The translations under genes were made by a program, and so were the position numbers. This document shows, piece by piece, positions 31,773 to 38,339 of a DNA stretch of 38,339 nt. The stretch's first letter is position 1, and the number at the start of each line of letters is the position of its first letter. The notes beneath the pieces were generated by a model that was not told the DNA's origin, ran no database searches, and was given only the letters and a program-made list of their open reading frames with translations. The DNA is from Gammaproteobacteria bacterium (GTDB lineage Bacteria; Pseudomonadota; Gammaproteobacteria; UWMA-0217), in assembly GCA_027081275.1 (NCBI GenBank), contig JALWKV010000211.1:1-38339 (forward strand), in the 5' to 3' direction.

Positions 31773-32894
31773 ATGAGGCTGGTCTATTTTTCCCCGGTAC
31801 CCTGGGGGAGTTTCGCTCAGCGGCCGCACAAGTTCGTCGATTGGTTTCACTGTCGGTTCGCAGGGCGCGTATTGTGGGTGGAGCCCTATCCGGGGAGATT
31901 GCCTCGAATCGAGGATTTCAGAAGGCCATCCTTGGGGCGGGATTTCTCCTCTAGTGCGTCGCCACCGTGGCTACGCATCATTCGCGTAAAGGCCATTCCT
32001 CTGGAGCCGGTCCCGTTGCTGGGCGAAGTCAACCGTTGGTTGTGGCGGGACGTGGTGTCACAGATTGCCACCTTTGTTGAGCGGGAGGGGGCGCTGATTG
32101 TCATCGCCAAGCCGTCGAAACTGGCGGCCGAAGTCGTGGGGAAGTTTGCCGGTGTAGGGACGGTCTACGATGCGATGGACGATTTCCCGATGTTTTATTC
32201 TGGCTTGTCGCGGTGGATGATGGGCAGAATGGAAGCAGAATTGTTGGTGCGTTCGAATGCAGTTTGGTGCTCCAGCCAGGCATTGCGTGAGAGGATCAGG
32301 GCTGTTCGGTCCGATGTGGTTTTTGTGCCAAATGCGCTTGATCGGGACATGGTTTCCGGGGATTCGAGCGTTTCTGGATCCGGTAGCAACGGAAAAAGGG
32401 TCTTTGGCTACGTCGGTACGATCGGGGCGTGGTTCGACTGGCCGTGGGTGATGGCACTGGCCCACCATTTTCCACGGGATGAGATTCGCCTGATTGGGCC
32501 AGCGCATGTTCCACCACCGAACTCCCTCCCTCGAAACATTCGTCTTCTGCCTGCTTGTGATCAGAAGGCGGCCATAGATGAGATGCGGGCATTTGACGTT
32601 GGCCTGATCCCCTTTTCTGTCAATGAGCTTACGGCATCGGTTGATCCTATCAAATATTATGAATATCGTGGGTTAGGGCTGCCAGTCGTTAGTACTTCCT
32701 TTGGTGAGATGTCGCTGCGAGCGGCTGAGCCCGGCGTATTCTTGTCCCATGATCACGGTGATATTCCTGGCGTGATGGAAAAAGCAATGCGTTATTGTGA
32801 TACCGAAAAGCACGTCAGCGCCTTCTGCGAGTCCAATAATTGGCAGCGGCGATTTGATGAAGCGTGGGAAAGCAGTGCCCTGTCACAGGGCTGA
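31773..32894 (+). CDS. GT4-like glycosyltransferase
   Basis: A 373-residue GT-B glycosyltransferase. I chose ATG 31773 (MRLVYFSPVPWGSFAQRPHK); GTG at 31764 would add three residues, and neither has a strong ribosome-binding site. GYVGTIGAWFDWPWV and DPIKYYEYRGLGLPVVSTSF parallel GYFGALAPWLWYDEL and SPLKLFEYFAMEKPVVSTSF in the preceding fusion, so the two are probably related. The N-terminal QRPHK resembles QRPQQ there. It lies 17 bases after the fusion gene. Donor and acceptor are unknown. Confidence 0.85.
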   Translation: MRLVYFSPVPWGSFAQRPHKFVDWFHCRFAGRVLWVEPYPGRLPRIEDFRRPSLGRDFSSSASPPWLRIIRVKAIPLEPVPLLGEVNRWLWRDVVSQIATFVEREGALIVIAKPSKLAAEVVGKFAGVGTVYDAMDDFPMFYSGLSRWMMGRMEAELLVRSNAVWCSSQALRERIRAVRSDVVFVPNALDRDMVSGDSSVSGSGSNGKRVFGYVGTIGAWFDWPWVMALAHHFPRDEIRLIGPAHVPPPNSLPRNIRLLPACDQKAAIDEMRAFDVGLIPFSVNELTASVDPIKYYEYRGLGLPVVSTSFGEMSLRAAEPGVFLSHDHGDIPGVMEKAMRYCDTEKHVSAFCESNNWQRRFDEAWESSALSQG

Positions 32895-33009
32895 ATGAGA
32901 ATAATCTGCTTACGTGGCTATCTCTTATAGATCACTGTCTTGTTCGCTAACTCGTTGACCAAGACCGTTCGCCCCACAAGGCACCAGCCAGGCCGATCCA
33001 TCGAGAAGA

Positions 33010-33921
33010 ATGACGGAAACAATGGGGATGATAGTCTCGCAGACAGCCATTTCGGCGCTGGTATCGCTATTGACGATTGCCGCCTTGTTGCGCTGGGGGC
33101 GCCGTCTATTGCCTCTCGACCGGGCAAACCACCGTTCGCTGCATCATGGAGAGGTTCCACGGAGCGGGGGCATCGGCATCGTCGCGGGCTCACTATGGCC
33201 GTTGTGGCAGCTTGCGCAACTTGGATACGGCGGGGCAGCTGTGTTGCTGGTAGTCGGTGCCGCAGTACTCGCCGTCGTTTCCTTGATCGACGATTTCCGG
33301 CCCCTGCCTTTCTGGGTGAGACTGGCGATTCAGTTTGTCGCGGCGGCTTCCTTACTGGTCTGGCTCGGCTCGGCGTCTATCGGCTGGCTCTGGGGCGTCG
33401 TGCTCTGCCTGGTCATTGTCTGGTCGATCAATCTCTACAACTTCATGGATGGCATGGATGGTCTGGCCGGGATGATGGGGGTTGTCGGCTTCACGGGGCT
33501 GGGTATCCTGAGTCTGCTGTCCGATCAGCCCCTGTTCGCCGGTGCGCTGTTTGCGATTGCGGGGGCGACTGCCGGCTTCCTCCTGTTCAACCTCCCTCCG
33601 GCAAGGCTCTTCATGGGGGATGTCGGCTCTACTTTCCTCGGCTATATGGCCATTGCCGCATCGCTGTTGGGGATTTGGGCGGGGGCATTCCCCTTCTGGG
33701 CCCCGGTGCTGATTTTTCTGCCGTTCTGGCTCGATGCCACGGTCACGCTGTTTCGGCGTCTGCTTCGTGGCGAGCGCGTCTGGGAGGCGCACCGCAGCCA
33801 TTTCTATCAACGGGCCGTGCTGGCGGGAGTGCCCGTCCGTCGGGTACTGCTCGTCGAGACGCTCCTCATGCTCGGCTGTTCGGCCTTCGCGATCGCGGCG
33901 GTGCTGATCATGCGAGGATAG
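33010..33921 (+). CDS. WecA/WbpL-like polyprenyl-phosphate sugar-1-phosphate transferase
   Basis: This integral membrane enzyme transfers a HexNAc-1-phosphate to undecaprenyl phosphate to start a glycan. The 303 residues carry the family motifs: LIDDFRPLP (92-100), NLYNFMDGMDGLAG (141-154), LFMGDVGST (200-208) and HRSHFYQR near 265. About ten membrane helices are expected. It is shorter than WecA, similar to WbpL types that use FucNAc or QuiNAc donors. A gagaag ribosome-binding site lies upstream of the ATG. Pairing with a WbpM-like gene downstream supports the WbpL reading. Confidence 0.88.
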   Translation: MTETMGMIVSQTAISALVSLLTIAALLRWGRRLLPLDRANHRSLHHGEVPRSGGIGIVAGSLWPLWQLAQLGYGGAAVLLVVGAAVLAVVSLIDDFRPLPFWVRLAIQFVAAASLLVWLGSASIGWLWGVVLCLVIVWSINLYNFMDGMDGLAGMMGVVGFTGLGILSLLSDQPLFAGALFAIAGATAGFLLFNLPPARLFMGDVGSTFLGYMAIAASLLGIWAGAFPFWAPVLIFLPFWLDATVTLFRRLLRGERVWEAHRSHFYQRAVLAGVPVRRVLLVETLLMLGCSAFAIAAVLIMRG

Positions 33922-33929
33922 TGCCCGCA

Positions 33930-33955
33930 GGGGCATGCGACCCGCCCCATGTTTT
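33930..33955 (+). terminator. Weak possible terminator after the WbpL-like gene
   Basis: GGGGC (33930-33934) pairs with GCCCC (33944-33948) around nine bases, followed by atgTTTT. The stem is only five pairs, so termination would be partial at best. Confidence 0.3.
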
Positions 33956-34071
33956 AACCATTGATTGACAATTTGGTCTGCCGTGGGCGGGTTTTGTCTG
34001 GGATTTGTACTACAATCTGTAACCATTGCTTGTCGCCGAATCTGGCAAGTCTATGGAAGTCTCTGATTATT

Positions 34072-36018
<1,947 letters not shown>

Positions 36019-36099
36019 CAGGCGTCATGTCGTGCGGGCTGGTTTCCTCCGGTCGGCGCGGCGGCGCGGGCGTCTGCACAGTCACTACAGGGAACAGCA

Positions 36100-37119
36100 A
36101 TGAAAATACTGGTCGCCGGGGGCGCGGGCTACATTGGCTCGCATACCTGCATCGAACTGATCGCCGCAGGCCACGACGTGGTCGTCGTCGACAACTACAA
36201 CAACAGCTCGCCCGAGGCGCTGTGTCGGGTCGAGGAGATCACTGGAACGCAAATCCAGTCCTACCGCGCCGACGTGCGGGATCGCACGGCAATGGACGCG
36301 ATCTTCTCCGGCCACGACATCAGCGCGGTCATCAATTTCGCGGGATTCAAGGCCGTGGGTGAATCGGTCGAAAAGCCGCTCGAATACTTCGACAACAACG
36401 TCTCCGGCATGATCGCGCTGGCCCAGGTCATGGCGGCGCACGATGTGAAGACCATCGTCTTCAGCTCCTCGGCCACGGTCTATGGCGATCCCGCCAGCCT
36501 GCCGATCAAGGAGGACTTTCCGCTGTCGGCGACCAACCCCTACGGTCGCTCCAAGCTGATCGTCGAGGAGATCCTGCGCGATCTCTTCGTCTCCGACAAG
36601 AGCTGGCAGATCGGTTTGCTGCGCTACTTCAACCCGGTCGGCGCCCACGCCAGCGGCCGTCTTGGCGAGGATCCCAATGACATTCCCAACAACCTGATGC
36701 CGTTCATCTCGCAGGTCGCCGTCGGCAAGCTGGAGCGACTGCGCGTCTTTGGTGGCGACTATGACACCCACGACGGTACCGGTGTGCGCGACTATATCCA
36801 CGTCGTCGATCTCGCCCGCGGCCACGTCAAGGCGCTCGAGGCGCTGCAGCGTCACGGCGAGGGGCAGGTGCTCACCGTCAATCTCGGCACCGGGCAGGGC
36901 TACTCCGTGCTCGATATGGTCAAGGCCTTCTCCAAAGCCTCCGGCGTCGAGGTGCCCTACGAGATCGTCGCCCGCCGTCCCGGCGACATCGCCGCCTGCT
37001 ACGCCGATCCTTCCTACGCGAAAGAGGTGCTGGGCTGGGAGGCCGAGTACGGCATCGACGAAATGTGCGCCGACACCTGGCGCTGGCAGTCGCGCAATCC
37101 CAACGGCTACGACGCGTAA
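36100..37119 (+). CDS. galE: UDP-glucose 4-epimerase
   Basis: GalE interconverts UDP-glucose and UDP-galactose (some also the HexNAc forms) with bound NAD. The 339 residues match the family. GGAGYIG is at residues 7-13, S124 in SSSATVYG, and Y148/K152 in NPYGRSK. A ggaa ribosome-binding site precedes the ATG. The last base of the final alanine codon and the TAA stop lie inside the repeat element at 37116; without that insertion the frame would run 13 codons further to a TAG at 37251-37253. The catalytic core is untouched. Confidence 0.96.
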   Translation: MKILVAGGAGYIGSHTCIELIAAGHDVVVVDNYNNSSPEALCRVEEITGTQIQSYRADVRDRTAMDAIFSGHDISAVINFAGFKAVGESVEKPLEYFDNNVSGMIALAQVMAAHDVKTIVFSSSATVYGDPASLPIKEDFPLSATNPYGRSKLIVEEILRDLFVSDKSWQIGLLRYFNPVGAHASGRLGEDPNDIPNNLMPFISQVAVGKLERLRVFGGDYDTHDGTGVRDYIHVVDLARGHVKALEALQRHGEGQVLTVNLGTGQGYSVLDMVKAFSKASGVEVPYEIVARRPGDIAACYADPSYAKEVLGWEAEYGIDEMCADTWRWQSRNPNGYDA

Positions 37120-37210
37120 CGACTCAGCTCACCCCTGAAATCCGGATTTCAGGGGCAATCTGAGCGGTTACAGGCGAATTTCCGAATGAGCTGAGTAGTT
37201 ACTACGACGC
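37108..37210. mobile_element. MITE-like element with 8-bp target duplication, IS66-like ends
   Basis: The element proper is 37116-37202 (87 bases). Its ends GTAACGACTCAGCTCA (37116-37131) and TGAGCTGAGTAGTTAC (37187-37202) are inverted repeats matching at 15 of 16 positions. The flanks are perfect direct repeats TACGACGC at 37108-37115 and 37203-37210. Inside, 37132-37155 is a perfect 24-base palindrome. It has no gene. GTAA ends and 8-bp duplications are known for IS66-family elements, so it may be moved by such a transposase elsewhere in the genome; that is inference. The intact duplication indicates a fairly recent insertion. Confidence 0.88.
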
Positions 37211-37224
37211 TTCGCGTAACGGGT

Positions 37225-37251
37225 TTGAACCCTGCGGTTTTGTGCCACAAT
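37225..37251 (+). promoter_or_regulatory. Candidate promoter for miaB
   Basis: TTGAAC at 37225-37230 is 15 bases from CACAAT (37246-37251), which is preceded by TGC as an extended -10. The spacing is short. It lies just outside the repeat element and would give a leader of about 20 bases. Confidence 0.35.
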
Positions 37252-37279
37252 AGGGGTTTTCAGTAACACCAGCCCCTCG

Positions 37280-38339
37280 ATGAGCGGAAAAGTCTTCATT
37301 CAGACCCACGGTTGCCAGATGAACGAGTACGATTCGGCGCGCATGCTCGACGTGCTCGAATCGGAAATGGGCATGCAGGTGACGACGGCGGCCGAAGAGG
37401 CCGATCTGCTGCTGCTCAACACCTGCTCGATCCGCGAAAAGGCGCAGGAGAAGGTCTTCTCCCTGTTGGGTCGCTGGCGCCAGCTCAAGGCGGCCAAACC
37501 GGGGGTGATCATCGGCGTCGGCGGCTGCGTCGCCAGCCAGGAGGGGGATGCGCTGCGCGAGCGCGCGCCCCATGTCGATGTGGTCTTCGGGCCGCAGACG
37601 TTGCACCGCCTCCCGGCAATGGTGCGCGAGGCGCGTTCCCGCCACATTCCCGTGGTCGATATCTCCTTTCCCGAAATCGAAAAGTTCGACAACCTGCCCG
37701 AGCCGCGCGCCGAGGGGCCGACCGCCTTCGTCTCGGTCATGGAGGGGTGCAGCAAGTACTGCACCTTCTGCGTCGTGCCCTACACCCGCGGCGAGGAGAT
37801 CAGCCGCCCCTTCGACGACGTCATTGCCGAGGTGGCCGCGCTGGCGGCCCAGGGGGTGCGCGAGGTCAATCTGCTGGGGCAGAACGTCAATGCCTATCGC
37901 GGCGTCATGCACGATGGCGAGGTGGCCGATCTGGCGCTGCTGATCACCTGGATCGCCGCCATCGACGGCATCGACCGCATTCGCTACACCACCTCGCATC
38001 CGGTCGAGTTCTCCGACAGCCTCATTCAGGTCTACGCCGAGGTGCCGGAGCTGGTCAGCCACCTCCACCTGCCGGTGCAGAGCGGTTCCGACCGCGTGCT
38101 CGCGGCGATGAAGCGTGGCCACACCGCCCTCGAATACAAGTCGAAGATTCGCCGCCTGCGCGAGGCGCGCCCCGACATCAGCCTTTCCTCCGACTTCATC
38201 GTCGGCTTTCCAGGCGAGACCGACGCCGATTTCGAACAGACCATGCGGCTGATCGAGGAGATCGGCTTCGACCACTCCTTCAGCTTCATCTACAGCGCGC
38301 GCCCCGGCACGCCGGCATCCTCCTTTCCCGACGATGTGC
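37280..38339 (+). CDS. miaB: tRNA-2-methylthio-N6-isopentenyladenosine methylthiotransferase (partial)
   Basis: MiaB adds the methylthio group to i6A37 in tRNAs, using two iron-sulfur clusters. The frame opens at ATG 37280 ([20 protein letters not shown]) and is still open at the window end after 353 codons, so the C-terminal part including most of the TRAM domain is missing. N-terminal cluster cysteines are C12, C49 and C83; the radical SAM set is C157, C161 and C164 in CSKYCTFC. The ribosome-binding site is weak. It lies 77 bases beyond the repeat element and is unrelated to the sugar genes. Confidence 0.97.
   Translation, partial: MSGKVFIQTHGCQMNEYDSARMLDVLESEMGMQVTTAAEEADLLLLNTCSIREKAQEKVFSLLGRWRQLKAAKPGVIIGVGGCVASQEGDALRERAPHVDVVFGPQTLHRLPAMVREARSRHIPVVDISFPEIEKFDNLPEPRAEGPTAFVSVMEGCSKYCTFCVVPYTRGEEISRPFDDVIAEVAALAAQGVREVNLLGQNVNAYRGVMHDGEVADLALLITWIAAIDGIDRIRYTTSHPVEFSDSLIQVYAEVPELVSHLHLPVQSGSDRVLAAMKRGHTALEYKSKIRRLREARPDISLSSDFIVGFPGETDADFEQTMRLIEEIGFDHSFSFIYSARPGTPASSFPDDV

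Noticed and set aside
33965-33970. Perfect TTGACA upstream of the WbpM-like gene
   Set aside because: The nearest good -10 (TACAAT at 34011) is 40 bases away, so they cannot form one promoter.

Overview
This window looks like a gammaproteobacterial chromosome of moderately high GC. The evidence is the tuf-S10-spc-alpha ribosomal order, a zinc-free 101-residue S14 beside a zinc-ribbon L36, and the uvrA / MFS / ssb neighbourhood that I recall from Pseudomonas. The polysaccharide genes are also of Pseudomonas-like WbpL/WbpM type. A Chromatiales-like lineage is only a guess; the sequence does not let me name a genus.

Region 1 (1-15,030) is translation and core gene expression: tuf, rpsJ, then rplC-rplD-rplW-rplB-rpsS-rplV-rpsC-rplP-rpmC-rpsQ (S10), rplN-rplX-rplE-rpsN-rpsH-rplF-rplR-rpsE-rpmD-rplO-secY-rpmJ (spc), and rpsM-rpsK-rpsD-rpoA-rplQ (alpha). 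Two junctions stand out. A good sigma70 promoter and a leader hairpin sit between rpsJ and rplC rather than before rpsJ. A strong intrinsic terminator separates rpmJ from rpsM, and its T tract also serves as a plausible -35 for the alpha promoter. A 14-bp symmetric terminator closes the cluster.

Region 2 (15,042-20,987) is DNA repair and housekeeping: uvrA on the minus strand, a YajR-type MFS transporter with a C-terminal YAM-like domain, ssb, and a secreted YceI-family protein. The 408-bp uvrA-MFS gap holds a 22-bp near-perfect inverted repeat enclosing two crossing short helices, a possible structured RNA.

Region 3 (21,190-37,119) is a surface polysaccharide (probably O-antigen) locus of the ABC-transporter type. 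It has dTDP-sugar genes rfbA, rfbD and rfbB (no rfbC seen), ugd, a minus-strand pair (atypical SDR and family 2 glycosyltransferase), and the exporter wzm/wzt whose Wzt carries a long C-terminal extension. These are followed by a methyltransferase-coiled coil-glycosyltransferase fusion, a second related glycosyltransferase, a WbpL-like initiating transferase, a WbpM-like dehydratase and galE. Inferred flow: WbpM and GalE supply sugar nucleotides, WbpL starts the glycan on a lipid carrier, the glycosyltransferases extend it, the methyltransferase fusion may cap it and set its length, and Wzm/Wzt exports it. The middle of this locus looks AT-richer than its flanks.

Region 4 (37,116-38,339) has an 87-bp MITE-like element with 16-bp terminal inverted repeats and a perfect 8-bp target duplication. 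It supplies the galE stop codon. It is followed by the 5' part of miaB, which runs off the window. A second, decayed and longer relative of this element lies two bases after the rpoA stop codon.
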